NCBI RefSeq assembly: GCF_001691565.1
Contig: NZ_MAYO01000003.1
Location: forward strand, 1,712,766 to 1,776,765
From: Microbacterium oleivorans
GTDB lineage: Bacteria; Actinomycetota; Actinomycetes; Actinomycetales; Microbacteriaceae
DNA: 64,000 nucleotides
Direction: 5' to 3'
Shown: positions 8,001 to 15,187 of the stretch, in pieces
Layout: each line of letters starts with the position of its first letter
Numbering within the stretch: position 1 is the stretch's first letter
Made by a program: the position numbers and the translations under genes
The notes under the pieces: generated by a model
What the model saw: the letters and a program-made list of their open reading frames with translations, nothing else
Told to the model about the DNA's origin: nothing
The model's database searches: none

Positions 8001-9760
8001 TCGAAGGGGCATCGACAGACCCCGATGCTCCCGCCCCCGCGGCCACGGAAGCGGATGCCGCGGCCCTGCTCGACGAGCTCGTCGACGCCCGCCGCGCGAT
8101 CCGCGTCACGTTCGGCGGCGTCTCCCGCGTCGCGGCGATCGAGGACGCCGGGCGCCTGCGCGACGCGCTCGGAGCGGCGCTGCCCGTCGGCATCCCGACA
8201 GCCTTCCTCGAACCGGTCGCCGACCCGCTCGCCGACCTCGTCGCCCGCTACGCGCGCACGCACGGCCCGTTCCGGACGGCCGACGTCGCGACGCGCCTCG
8301 GCGTCGGCGGCGCCGTCGCGCGTCAGACCCTGCAGCGCCTCGAAGCACAGGGCCGTCTCGCGAGCGGATTCTTCCTCCCCGCGGACTCCGCGCACTCGGA
8401 CGACCTCGAGTGGTGCGACAGCGAGGTGCTGCGCCGCATCCGGATGCGTTCGCTCGCCGCGATCCGCGGGAGCGTCGAACCCGTCGAGCCCGAGGCGCTG
8501 GGGCGGTTCCTGCCCGTCTGGCAGCACCTGACGCGTCCGCTCGAGGGAGTCGACGGCGTGCTCGCCGTGGTCGAGCAGCTGGCCGGCGTGCCGCTCCCCG
8601 CAAGCGCCTGGGAATCGCTCATCCTGCCGTCGCGCGTGCGGAACTACTCTCCCGCCCTGCTCGACGAACTCACTGCGACGGGCGAGGTGCTCTGGTCGGG
8701 TCACGGGTCTCTGCCCGGACGCGACGGCTGGATCGCGCTGCACCCCGCGGATGCCGCGACGCTCACGCTGCAGATCCCCGAAGACGAGGTGACGCCGTTC
8801 GAGCAGTCGCTCCTCGACGCGCTCGGCGCCGGCGGCGCTTACTTCGCCGGTCAGCTGGTCGGCATGGTCGAGGCGCCGAACGAGCAGTCCGTCATCGACG
8901 CGCTCTGGAACCTGACCTGGTCGGGGCGCGTCACGAACGACACGTTCGCGCCCGTCCGAGGGCTCCTCGCCGGCGGATCCCAAGCGCATCGGGTGACGCG
9001 GCGGACACCCCGCACCCGCATGTTCCGCGGCACGCCGATCGCCGCCGCGGCGCGGCCCGCACCGCAGCGCCCGGCGATGGTCGGCGGCCGCTGGTCGCTG
9101 CTGCCCGTCCCCGATGACGACGCGACCCTGCGGGTGACCGCGACGGCGGGCATGCTCCTCGAGCGCTACGGCGTCGTCACCCGCGGCTCGGTCCAGGCCG
9201 AGGGGGTCCCGGGCGGCTTCGCGCAGGTGTACCGGATCCTGGCGGGATTCGAAGATGCCGGGCACTGCCGGCGCGGCTACTTCGTCGAGAAGCTGGGTGC
9301 CGCCCAGTTCGCGACCTCGGCGACCGTCGACCGGCTCCGCGAGTTCGCCTCGGTGCCCGAGCCCGCTCCCCTCACCGCGCGGACGCTCGCCGCGACCGAT
9401 CCCGCCAACCCCTACGGCGCGGCGCTGAACTGGCCGTCGATCGAGGGAGTGAACCACCGCCCCGGCCGCAAAGCCGGCGGACTGGTCGTGCTCGTCGACG
9501 GCACCCTCGTGCTCTACCTCGAGCGCGGCGGGCGCACCGCGCTCGCGTTCACCGACGACGAGGACGTCCTGGTCGCCGCCGCGCGCAGCCTCGTCGAGAC
9601 CTCGCGCGCCCGTGGCCTCGACACCCTCACGATCGAGCAGGTGAGCGGCGCGTTCGTCTACACGACCGCCGCCGGCCGCGCCCTCCGCGACGCCGGCTTC
9701 GTCGAGTCGCCCAAGGGTCTCACCCTGCGGCGTGGCGCACGGGAGCCGCAGCATGCCTGA
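5054..9760 (+). CDS. lhr: ATP-dependent DNA helicase Lhr
   Basis: At 1568 residues this is a full-length actinobacterial Lhr, a superfamily 2 3'-to-5' helicase active in DNA repair. Visible motifs are APTGSGKTLSAFL (Walker A, about residue 44), VDEVHAV (DEVH box), LSATVRP (motif III), SSLELGIDMG and QRVGRAGHQVG (motifs V and VI), all in the first 460 residues, followed by the winged-helix and the very long C-terminal region typical of Lhr-Core plus extension. Two charged linkers interrupt the helicase core (one KPAADDEKPARGRKK-like, one EEEEPVAVDPDDDDGDGG). The gene overlaps nei by eight bases. The lhr-nei neighbourhood is also known from mycobacteria and argues for a joint repair role. Confidence 0.93.
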   Translation: MADVLERFSPATQDWFRSAFHAPTAAQAGAWQAISAGKHALVVAPTGSGKTLSAFLWALDRIFRDRVAEKPAADDEKPARGRKKRADAAPPRTRVLYVSPLKALGVDVERNLRSPLVGIGQSARRLGMPAPDVTAGVRSGDTPSGDRRRLLADPPDILITTPESLYLMLTSQAAETLRGIHTVIVDEVHAVAATKRGAHLAVSLERLDALLDTPAQRIGLSATVRPIDEVARFLGGAAPVDIVAPKATKAFDLSVVVPIDDLTNPPPPPGAPEEEEPVAVDPDDDDGDGGNWYTPPQSSEMTGSVWPHVEEAIVDRILAHRSTIVFSNSRRLAERLTGRLNEIYAERVGIDVPDQTVPAAMRVPVAEAPGVEAILAKAHHGSVSKEQRAQVEDELKSGALRCVVATSSLELGIDMGAVDLVIQVEAPPSAASGLQRVGRAGHQVGEVSRAALFPKHRGDVLHTAVVTERMLAGQIEAISVPQNPLDILAQHTIAASAVAVLDVEGWFETVKRSAPFRSLPRSAYEATLDLLAGRYPSDAFAELRPRVVWDRDAGTITGRPGAQRIAVTSGGTIPDRGLFGVFISGEARNARVGELDEEMVYESRVGDVFTLGTTSWRIVEITHDRVNVLPAYGQPGKLPFWHGDGLGRPAELGEALGKFSRELSTAKPEKATARLRESGLDDNAIGNLLAYIGEQREATGSLPTDKTLTVERSRDEVGDWRVILHSPYGMHVHAPWALAVNARIRERLGVEGSAVASDDGIIARVPDTDAEPPGAELFVFDADELEQLVTSEVGGSALFASRFRECAARALLLPRLDPNKRSPLWQQRQRSAQLLEVAKEHPTFPIILETLREVLQDVYDLPALLRIARSIADRRIRLVETTTSSPSPYARDLLFGYVGAFMYEGDSPLAERRAAALSVDPALLSELLGKIEMRELLDPGVIEQYERELQRLEPTRRVRGVEGVADLLRLLGPQSVVEVAERLEGASTDPDAPAPAATEADAAALLDELVDARRAIRVTFGGVSRVAAIEDAGRLRDALGAALPVGIPTAFLEPVADPLADLVARYARTHGPFRTADVATRLGVGGAVARQTLQRLEAQGRLASGFFLPADSAHSDDLEWCDSEVLRRIRMRSLAAIRGSVEPVEPEALGRFLPVWQHLTRPLEGVDGVLAVVEQLAGVPLPASAWESLILPSRVRNYSPALLDELTATGEVLWSGHGSLPGRDGWIALHPADAATLTLQIPEDEVTPFEQSLLDALGAGGAYFAGQLVGMVEAPNEQSVIDALWNLTWSGRVTNDTFAPVRGLLAGGSQAHRVTRRTPRTRMFRGTPIAAAARPAPQRPAMVGGRWSLLPVPDDDATLRVTATAGMLLERYGVVTRGSVQAEGVPGGFAQVYRILAGFEDAGHCRRGYFVEKLGAAQFATSATVDRLREFASVPEPAPLTARTLAATDPANPYGAALNWPSIEGVNHRPGRKAGGLVVLVDGTLVLYLERGGRTALAFTDDEDVLVAAARSLVETSRARGLDTLTIEQVSGAFVYTTAAGRALRDAGFVESPKGLTLRRGAREPQHA

Positions 9761-10526
9761 GGGCGATACCGTCTTCCGCGCTGCGCGGAAGCTGGACGAG
9801 GCGCTCGCGGGCCATGAGGTGACGCGCTTCGAGGTCCGTGTGCCGCGGAGCGCCACGGTCGACCTGCGCGGTGAGACGGTGCGCGAGGTCGTGCCGCGCG
9901 GCAAGCACCTGCTCATGCGCATCGGGACGCAGACCCTGCACTCCCACCTCAAGATGGAGGGCCGCTGGCACGTCTACCGACCCGGACAGAAGTGGCGCGC
10001 CCCCGCGTTCCAGGCGCGGGCGATCGTCGGCACGCGACCCGCGAATGCCGTCGGCTTCGAGCTCGCGATGGTCGAGGTCCTGCCGACCGCCGAGGAGGAC
10101 CGCGTGGTCAGGCACCTCGGGCCCGATCCGCTCTCCGCCGACTGGGACGCGGCGCAGGCGGTGGCGAACGTCGCAGCCGACGAGCGTGCGATCCACGTGG
10201 CGCTCCTCGATCAGCGGAACGTCGCCGGGTTCGGCAACGAGTACGCCAACGAGCTGCTGTTCGTGCGCGGCATCCGTCCCACCGCCCTCGCGAAAGAGGT
10301 CGACGTCGCGGGTCTCATCGACACGGGCGTGCGGATGATCCGCGCGAACCGGGATCGGCAGGGACGCACGTTCACAGGCGACAACCGCCCGGGGAAGCAG
10401 ACGTGGGTCTACGGACGCGGCGGCAAACCGTGCCGACGCTGCGGCACGCTCATCGAGGGATCGGAGCTCGGGGCGCGTGCGACGAGCGAGCGGATCGTGT
10501 TCTGGTGCCCCGTCTGCCAGCCGTGA
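9753..10526 (+). CDS. nei: Fpg/Nei family DNA glycosylase (endonuclease VIII-like)
   Basis: The 257-residue protein starts MPEGDT, giving after Met removal the catalytic Pro and the following Glu that define Fpg/Nei glycosylases; VPRGKHLLMRI carries the conserved Lys. The H2TH region includes LLDQRNVAGFGNEYANELLF (about residue 150), and the C-terminus has a CRRC...CPVC zinc finger. It removes oxidised bases and cuts the abasic site. MPEGDT rather than MPELPE favours the Nei side. The ATG overlaps the end of lhr by eight bases, so translation is coupled. It is followed by a hairpin shared with the convergent gene. Confidence 0.92.
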   Translation: MPEGDTVFRAARKLDEALAGHEVTRFEVRVPRSATVDLRGETVREVVPRGKHLLMRIGTQTLHSHLKMEGRWHVYRPGQKWRAPAFQARAIVGTRPANAVGFELAMVEVLPTAEEDRVVRHLGPDPLSADWDAAQAVANVAADERAIHVALLDQRNVAGFGNEYANELLFVRGIRPTALAKEVDVAGLIDTGVRMIRANRDRQGRTFTGDNRPGKQTWVYGRGGKPCRRCGTLIEGSELGARATSERIVFWCPVCQP

Positions 10527-10542
10527 CCGGCCGACCGGTCAC
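10523..10542. terminator. Short bidirectional hairpin between nei and the convergent gene
   Basis: GTGACCGG (10523-10530) pairs with CCGGTCAC (10535-10542) around CCGA. It covers the nei stop codon and the last codons of the convergent monooxygenase gene, so it could end both transcripts. Confidence 0.45.
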
Positions 10543-10838
10543 TCGTCCGGCGTGAGTCCCTCGACGCGGTAGCGGCGCTCGATCCCCGCCGTCGCGCGGC
10601 CCCACTCGCTGTCGGCGGCGCGTCGCTGGTGCTCCCGGAAGGCCGGGGCATCGGTCCAGAGCTCCTCGACCGACCACGCGCGGCCGCCCCCGAGCGGCCT
10701 GATCTCGAACAGCAGGCAGCCGTCTTCGGCCCGCGTGCGCTCGATGTGCGCGTCGAGGTGGCGACGCACGGCATCCGCTTCGTCCTTCGACGCGCAGATC
10801 ATCCTGCCCGACAGGCGTACTCCTCCGATGTCGACCAT
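10539..10838 (-). CDS. ABM-superfamily (antibiotic biosynthesis monooxygenase-like) small protein
   Basis: The 99 residues form one dimeric alpha+beta barrel domain of the ABM type: a first strand RLSGRMICA, an acidic helix EADAVRRHLDAHIERTRAE, then DGCLLFEIRPLGG and ELWTDAPAFREHQRR, ending with a short tail. Such proteins range from cofactor-free monooxygenases to heme- or quinone-handling enzymes; the substrate cannot be read from the sequence. Its ATG overlaps the stop of the YitT gene by one base (TGATG), so the two are co-translated, with YitT first. Confidence 0.75.
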   Translation of the reverse strand: MVDIGGVRLSGRMICASKDEADAVRRHLDAHIERTRAEDGCLLFEIRPLGGGRAWSVEELWTDAPAFREHQRRAADSEWGRATAGIERRYRVEGLTPDE

Positions 10839-11503
10839 CAGTGGCCGATGTACCGGCCGGGCCGGTGGTTCAGAGCGAGGACGAGGTTCAGCACGACGGC
10901 CCCCGCCGCGCTGAGCAGAACGAACTGCCAGGGGACGACCAGGAGGGCGAGCAGGATGACGAGGACATCGAAGACCATCATGGTCCACCCCACGCGGATT
11001 CCGGTCGCATCCTGGATCACGAGGGCGACGACGTTGATCCCACCGAGGCTCGCGCCGTGCCGGAAGACGATCAGCAGGCCGATCCCGGCGAGGAGGTTGC
11101 CGGCGATGGTCCCGAAGACGGGATCGATCCGTTCGACGAGGAAGAAGTGCTCGATGAGGACGGAGAAGCCCGACACGGCCCCGATGCAGACGAGGGTGCG
11201 GAGGGCGAAGTTCCACCCGCGCTTCCAGACCGCCAGGACGCCGAAGGGCAGGTTGACGACGGCGAACAGTGCCGCGAACGGCCAGTCGAGCGCATAGTTC
11301 AGCAGCAGGGACAGGCCCGCGGTGCCGCCGGTGACGGCCATGCTCATGTGCAGCAGGAACAATCCCAGGGAAACGGTGAACGTTCCGGTCGCGAGTCCGA
11401 CGATGTCGTCGAGCCAGGTGTGCGGAGCGGCCTTCTCCTCGAAGACGAGCGACGGGCCCGTCTCGGGGGCGGCGGGGTCGACCATCTCTTCGTGCGCTGT
11501 CAC
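10838..11503 (-). CDS. YitT family membrane protein
   Basis: The 221-residue protein has about five or six transmembrane segments (roughly residues 37-60, 67-85, 95-115, 125-145, 160-180 and 185-205). The first begins GLATGTFTVSLGLFLLHMSM and the segment GGTAGLSLLLNY follows, as in YitT/DUF161 proteins, whose function is unknown. It lacks the long C-terminal DUF2179 domain, so it is the short form. A GTG start is chosen because TAACCT lies six bases upstream with no ribosome binding site. It is first in a two-gene operon with the ABM protein. Confidence 0.8.
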   Translation of the reverse strand: MTAHEEMVDPAAPETGPSLVFEEKAAPHTWLDDIVGLATGTFTVSLGLFLLHMSMAVTGGTAGLSLLLNYALDWPFAALFAVVNLPFGVLAVWKRGWNFALRTLVCIGAVSGFSVLIEHFFLVERIDPVFGTIAGNLLAGIGLLIVFRHGASLGGINVVALVIQDATGIRVGWTMMVFDVLVILLALLVVPWQFVLLSAAGAVVLNLVLALNHRPGRYIGH

Positions 11504-11509
11504 CGAATC

Positions 11510-11515
11510 AGGTTA
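11510..11515 (-). promoter_or_regulatory. -10 box TAACCT of leaderless yitT
   Basis: On the minus strand TAACCT is separated by six bases from the GTG start at 11503, the same layout as the other leaderless promoters here. Confidence 0.55.
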
Positions 11516-11599
11516 CCCAGCCGCGGTCAACCCCGTGATTTCGGGTGCCATTCGGGAATGAAATGCCCTGTGGGACGTTGTATCCGTCAAGGAGGACCC

Positions 11600-12007
11600 G
11601 TGGGCAAGAACTACATCGACATCGAGAACGACCGAGGCGAGACGCTGCGCTACCGCAAGCACGCCAACGGACGTGGCTTGATCGCGAACGGAGCCAAGGT
11701 GCACCCGAGCGCGATCGTCGAAGCAGGAAGCTACGTCGAACCCGGAGCGCAGATCGCCGCAGGCGCCCGCATCGGACGCGGAGTGTGGATCGAACCGGAG
11801 GCCGTCATCGGCCCGAACGCAGAGATCGCACCCCACGCGCACATCGGACCCGGAGCAGCCATCGGTGCCGGCGCGAAGATCGGCGTCCGCTGCTTCGTCG
11901 GCGCCGGAGCGCGGGTCGCACCGGAATCCCTCATCGGCGACGACGAGAGCATCCCCGAAGGCGAGCGCGTCGCGACCGACCGTCGCGGCCTCCGCTTGGC
12001 GGCCTGA
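11600..12007 (+). CDS. Left-handed beta-helix (hexapeptide repeat) protein
   Basis: The 135-residue protein starts MGKNYIDIENDRGETLRYRKH and then has a run of about eight hexapeptide repeats (residues 28-115) of the [IV]-G-x-x-A-x type, such as GAQIAAGARIGRGVWIEPEAVIG cut into six-residue steps. This is the left-handed beta-helix of acyltransferases and gamma-carbonic anhydrases. No catalytic His or acyltransferase loop is evident and the protein is short, so activity is doubtful. The GTG start has a strong AAGGAGGA ribosome binding site three bases before it. It stands alone and ends at a hairpin terminator. Function unknown. Confidence 0.75.
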   Translation: MGKNYIDIENDRGETLRYRKHANGRGLIANGAKVHPSAIVEAGSYVEPGAQIAAGARIGRGVWIEPEAVIGPNAEIAPHAHIGPGAAIGAGAKIGVRCFVGAGARVAPESLIGDDESIPEGERVATDRRGLRLAA

Positions 12008-12027
12008 CCGCCCCCTCACACGTCTGC

Positions 12028-12059
12028 AAGGCCCGATCCCTCTCCAGGGGTCGGGCCTT
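12028..12059 (+). terminator. Rho-independent-type terminator
   Basis: AAGGCCCGATCCC (12028-12040) pairs with GGGGTCGGGCCTT (12047-12059) over 13 bases with one G-U pair and a six-base loop, 20 bases after the beta-helix gene's stop codon. Confidence 0.75.
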
Positions 12060-12075
12060 CGTCTGTGGCTGGGGT

Positions 12076-12081
12076 TAGCCT
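12076..12081 (+). promoter_or_regulatory. -10 box TAGCCT of a leaderless thermonuclease gene
   Basis: TAGCCT, six bases, then ATG at 12088; no ribosome binding site between. Confidence 0.6.
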
Positions 12082-12087
12082 CGGCGC

Positions 12088-12600
12088 ATGACCACCCCGC
12101 GCCGCTCGACCCGCGCCGTCGTCGCGGGGTTCGTCGGTGCGCTCCTGCTGGCGGGGATCTGGGTCGCGGCATCCGCTCTGCGCGGGTCGACGGGTGAGGG
12201 GATGCCGGCGGGAGCCGACGTGATCACGGTGCAGCGCGTGGTCGACGGCGACACCCTCGTGACTGCGGACGGTACTCGAGTCCGTCTGATCGGCATCGAC
12301 GCTCCCGAGGCGCATCCCGAACCGGAATGCGGAGCGGATGCCGCGACCGCCCGGCTGCGCGACCTCGCGCCCGAGGGCGCCCGCCTCCGGGCCGTCGCCG
12401 ACCAGGAGGACCTCGACCGGTACGACCGCGAACTCCGCTACCTCTGGACCGAGGGCGGGACCTTCGTCAACGAGGCGCTCGTCGCCGAAGGTCACGCCGA
12501 GACGATTCGTGTCGCACCGAACACCCGGTACGCCGAGAGATTCGCCGATGCCGAAGCCGCCGCTCGGGCCCAGGGCGCCGGACGGTGGGGCACCTGCTGA
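12088..12600 (+). CDS. Thermonuclease (SNase-like) family protein, secreted or membrane-anchored
   Basis: The 170-residue protein has an N-terminal basic stretch and one hydrophobic segment (residues 12-30, VVAGFVGALLLAGIWVAA), then a staphylococcal-nuclease fold. VVDGDTLVTADGTRVRLIGIDAPE (residues 50-73) gives the Asp ligands and the catalytic Arg, and RYLWTEGGTFVNEALVAEGHA matches the family's second block. The protein would act outside the membrane on nucleic acids with calcium. Length is normal for an anchored SNase. It has no Cys-based lipobox, so an uncleaved anchor or an ordinary signal peptide are both possible. Confidence 0.85.
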   Translation: MTTPRRSTRAVVAGFVGALLLAGIWVAASALRGSTGEGMPAGADVITVQRVVDGDTLVTADGTRVRLIGIDAPEAHPEPECGADAATARLRDLAPEGARLRAVADQEDLDRYDRELRYLWTEGGTFVNEALVAEGHAETIRVAPNTRYAERFADAEAAARAQGAGRWGTC

Positions 12601-12646
12601 GCCGCGGCATCCCCGTGGCATCCCGAAGCGTCCCGAGGCGCGCGGC

Positions 12647-12652
12647 TACGCT
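12647..12652 (+). promoter_or_regulatory. -10 box TACGCT of a leaderless gene
   Basis: TACGCT, seven bases, then the ATG at 12660. Confidence 0.55.
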
Positions 12653-12659
12653 GGCAGGC

Positions 12660-13394
12660 ATGGCGACACGCGGCGGACCCCAGCGCAAGGGCGGCCGTCC
12701 AACGCCGGGGAAGGGCCGCGCGGGGGGCACCAAGCCGACTCCGAAGCCCACGGCGAAGCGGAAGCCGGCACCCACGCAGGCCGCGCCGGTACCCGCACCG
12801 CCGCCCGGCCCGTTCCGCCTCGGCGCGATTCCTGGCGCGACGCCGGGTAAGTGGATCGACATCTGGAAGACGCGGATGCCGCGCAATCCGCTCGAGCTCG
12901 TCCCCCTCACGGTCGCGGAGCAACACGCGGCGTTCGCGCGGGGTGACGTGGATGCGGCGATCGTCCGGCTGCCGATCGACCGCGACGGTCTGAACGTCAT
13001 CCCGCTCTACGAGGAGACGACGGTCGTGGTGTGCGCTGCCGACTCCCACCTGACCGCGGCGGACGAGCTGACGGCCGACGACCTGGTCGGGGAGGTCCGG
13101 ATCGTGCCTGACGACGACGTCCTGTCCTTCGAGGTCGCGGGGACCGAGGCGCCGCGCTTCGCGGCGCCGGCCACGACCGGCGAGGCGGTCGAGATCGTCG
13201 CCGCTGGCGTCGGGATCGTCCTCGTCCCGATGTCCCTCGCGCGTCTGCATCACCGCAAAGACGTCGCGTTCCGGCCGCTCGCGGAGGCCCCGGCATCCGC
13301 CGTCGCGCTCGCCTGGCCCGTCGACGGGGCGAGCGAGCTGGTCGACGCGTTCGTCGGAATCGTCCGGGGGCGCACCTCGAACTCGTCGCGCTGA
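12660..13394 (+). CDS. LysR-type substrate-binding domain protein without a DNA-binding domain
   Basis: Residues 1-55 form a disordered, very basic Lys/Pro/Arg/Gly tail (TPKPTAKRKPAPTQ, then proline-rich). Residues 55-235 match a LysR effector-binding domain: FRLGAIPGATPGKWIDIW, VAEQHAAFARGDVDAAIVRLP, YEETTVVVCAADSHL and VEIVAAGVGIVLVPMSLARL. The usual N-terminal winged helix-turn-helix (about 60 residues) is missing. The reading frame is open upstream but shows no HTH-like sequence, and a -10 box sits seven bases before this ATG, so the short form is real. The basic tail could bind nucleic acid non-specifically. Role unknown; it may sense a small molecule or dimerise with a full LysR protein. 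Confidence 0.75.
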   Translation: MATRGGPQRKGGRPTPGKGRAGGTKPTPKPTAKRKPAPTQAAPVPAPPPGPFRLGAIPGATPGKWIDIWKTRMPRNPLELVPLTVAEQHAAFARGDVDAAIVRLPIDRDGLNVIPLYEETTVVVCAADSHLTAADELTADDLVGEVRIVPDDDVLSFEVAGTEAPRFAAPATTGEAVEIVAAGVGIVLVPMSLARLHHRKDVAFRPLAEAPASAVALAWPVDGASELVDAFVGIVRGRTSNSSR

Positions 13395-13424
13395 CGCGCG
13401 GCGTACGGCCTCGGACCGGGCATT

Positions 13425-13430
13425 TAGACT
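13425..13430 (+). promoter_or_regulatory. -10 box TAGACT of a leaderless amidotransferase gene
   Basis: TAGACT, six bases, then ATG at 13437. Confidence 0.6.
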
Positions 13431-13436
13431 CGAGGA

Positions 13437-14162
13437 ATGGCTCCGCTCGTCTACCTGTGCGTTCGCCCGCAGGTGGATGCCGCGGACGGCGAGTACGCGT
13501 CGTTCCATCAGGCGATGGGCGTCGGCGAGAGCGGCCTGGAACGATGGAACCTCGTCGACGACGATCTGCCCGCCGAGGCGTTCGATCGCTGGCGCAGTTT
13601 CGTCGTCGGCGGCAGCCCCTTCAACACGACGGATGCCGACGACTCCAAGTCCGCTCAGCAGGTGCGGATCGAGGCGGGGCTCAGGGCCGTGGCGCAGGCG
13701 GCCGCGGCGGGGCGGACCACGGCGCTGTTCACGTGCTTCGGGATCGGCGTCGCCTCACGCGCCCTCGGCGGCGAGGTCACGCGCGAGTACCCGGAGGGGA
13801 CGGGGCCCACCGGCATCCACCTCACCGACGCCGGTCGGAGAGATCCGCTGTTCGGCGGGCTGGCGGCGGAGTTCACCGCCCTGACGGCGCACAAGGAGGC
13901 CATCGAGCGTCTCCCCGAGGGCGCGGTGCTCCTGGCGACGAACGAGGACTGCCCCGTGCAGGCCTACCGGTTCGGTGAGCGCCTGTACGCGACGCAGTTC
14001 CACCCCGAGCCGACCGGTGTCGCGTTCACGGAGCGGATGACGACCTACCGCAACCACGGCTACTTCGACGCGGACGAATACGACACCGTCGCGGCGCGCG
14101 TGATCTCCGCAGACCTCGACGAACCGCAGCGGCTCCTGCGCCGGTTCGCCGAGATCTTCTGA
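13437..14162 (+). CDS. Class I glutamine amidotransferase (GMP-synthase-type domain)
   Basis: This 241-residue stand-alone glutaminase domain has the nucleophile Cys in LFTCFGIG (about residue 100) and the catalytic His-Glu in QFHPEP (about 187). The FVVGGSPFNTTD segment (about 57) lines the oxyanion hole region, and THKEAIERLP-like sequence matches the GMP synthase GATase family. No synthetase domain follows, so it belongs to the free GATase group (gamma-glutamyl hydrolase or YLR126C-like) whose ammonia acceptor is unknown. It is cytoplasmic, a single gene, convergent with the TspO-like gene. Confidence 0.82.
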   Translation: MAPLVYLCVRPQVDAADGEYASFHQAMGVGESGLERWNLVDDDLPAEAFDRWRSFVVGGSPFNTTDADDSKSAQQVRIEAGLRAVAQAAAAGRTTALFTCFGIGVASRALGGEVTREYPEGTGPTGIHLTDAGRRDPLFGGLAAEFTALTAHKEAIERLPEGAVLLATNEDCPVQAYRFGERLYATQFHPEPTGVAFTERMTTYRNHGYFDADEYDTVAARVISADLDEPQRLLRRFAEIF

Positions 14163-14165
14163 GGC

Positions 14166-14987
14166 TCAGCTGCGCGCGAGGGCGAGTTCGCCGCGGCGTC
14201 CGCGCGCCCAGAGAACGAGCGGGACGATGACCACGATCGCCGCGGCGATCCAGGCGGTGATGGCGATCGGGGTGGATTCGGGCTCGGTCGCGAAGCGGCC
14301 GATGCCGATCCACAGCAGTCCCCAGGCCGAGGCCAGGGCCGGGGCCAGGCGCCCACCGGTCCGGACGGCGGTCGCCGCGGCGATCAGGACCACCACGATG
14401 ATGACGGCGATGCCCCACGCGGTGGCCGCGTCGCCCCACGATCGCGGGGCGACCTCGGCGGTGAGCCACGCCGTCGTGTTCGCGACGGTGGCGAGGGTGA
14501 CCCAGCCGAGGTGGAGGCCGACGGAGACGTCGGTGAAGAACGTCTCGGCGACGGTGCGGGGCGGGGTGAGCACGAGGATGCGGATCGTCCACCCGAGCGC
14601 GACGAGGAGCGCGACGATCGTCAGGACGGTGATGAGAAGCGTCGTGTACTGGGCGGCGAGCAGCCACAGTCCGTTGAGGACGGCCGTGACGGCGATCGGG
14701 TAGCCGACCTTGCGCTGGCGATCGCTCCCGCGCTGCGACGGAAGCGCCTGCCAGATCGTGTACGCGATCATGAACAGGTAGATGACGCTCCAGATCGAGA
14801 AGGCCTGCGCCGCGGGAGCGAGCACCGTCGACGTCGCGGAGAGCGCGCCGTTCTGCAGGTCCTGAACCGGAGTCCCGCCGAGGACGCCGGCCCCGAACAG
14901 GGCGGCGATCAGCATGAACGTCACCGCCGAGATCACGACGATCTGGCGGGTGAGGTCCGACGAACGGGATGCGGTGGAGCTCATCAT
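14166..14987 (-). CDS. TspO/MBR-like membrane protein
   Basis: The 273 residues contain about eight hydrophobic segments. The N-terminal half carries the TspO-like pattern FSIWSVIYLFMIAYTIWQALP (about residues 63-83), and tryptophans are frequent (NGLWLLAAQYTT, HLGWVTLATVANTTAWLT). TspO proteins bind porphyrins and cholesterol-like ligands; actinobacterial relatives of this longer type are often called tryptophan-rich sensory protein. Start at 14987 is favoured because TACCGT lies six bases upstream on the minus strand; ATG at 14984 is the alternative. It is a single gene and the ligand is unknown. Confidence 0.72.
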   Translation of the reverse strand: MMSSTASRSSDLTRQIVVISAVTFMLIAALFGAGVLGGTPVQDLQNGALSATSTVLAPAAQAFSIWSVIYLFMIAYTIWQALPSQRGSDRQRKVGYPIAVTAVLNGLWLLAAQYTTLLITVLTIVALLVALGWTIRILVLTPPRTVAETFFTDVSVGLHLGWVTLATVANTTAWLTAEVAPRSWGDAATAWGIAVIIVVVLIAAATAVRTGGRLAPALASAWGLLWIGIGRFATEPESTPIAITAWIAAAIVVIVPLVLWARGRRGELALARS

Positions 14988-14993
14988 GCCGTC

Positions 14994-14999
14994 ACGGTA
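14994..14999 (-). promoter_or_regulatory. -10 box TACCGT of the leaderless TspO-like gene
   Basis: On the minus strand TACCGT is six bases before the ATG at 14987. Confidence 0.5.
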
Positions 15000-15187
15000 C
15001 GTCCCCGTGGCGCGCGGCGGCGACCTCTTGACAGGCTTCGAGGGGTGGCTTGAGGGGGGGTGAAGGTCGGGTGCGGTGTCGGGTGCGTATTCGCGAGTGA
15101 GAGGTTTCTCATTTCGGATCTGTTCGCGGCGCCTGAGTTCCGCCGTTTTCGGGTCTCGATGTCGGAGGCTGGTGCGATAGTTCAGGT

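Noticed and set aside
4916..9952. A very long open frame (1678 codons) on the minus strand opposite lhr
   Set aside because: High-GC coding DNA produces long open antisense frames; the product is Arg/Gly/Asp-rich with no domain, while the plus strand gives a textbook Lhr helicase.
15000..15187. Possible small RNA gene in the gap before the DUF222 gene
   Set aside because: It has runs of G and a GATAGT box for the downstream gene but no stable hairpin plus terminator of its own.
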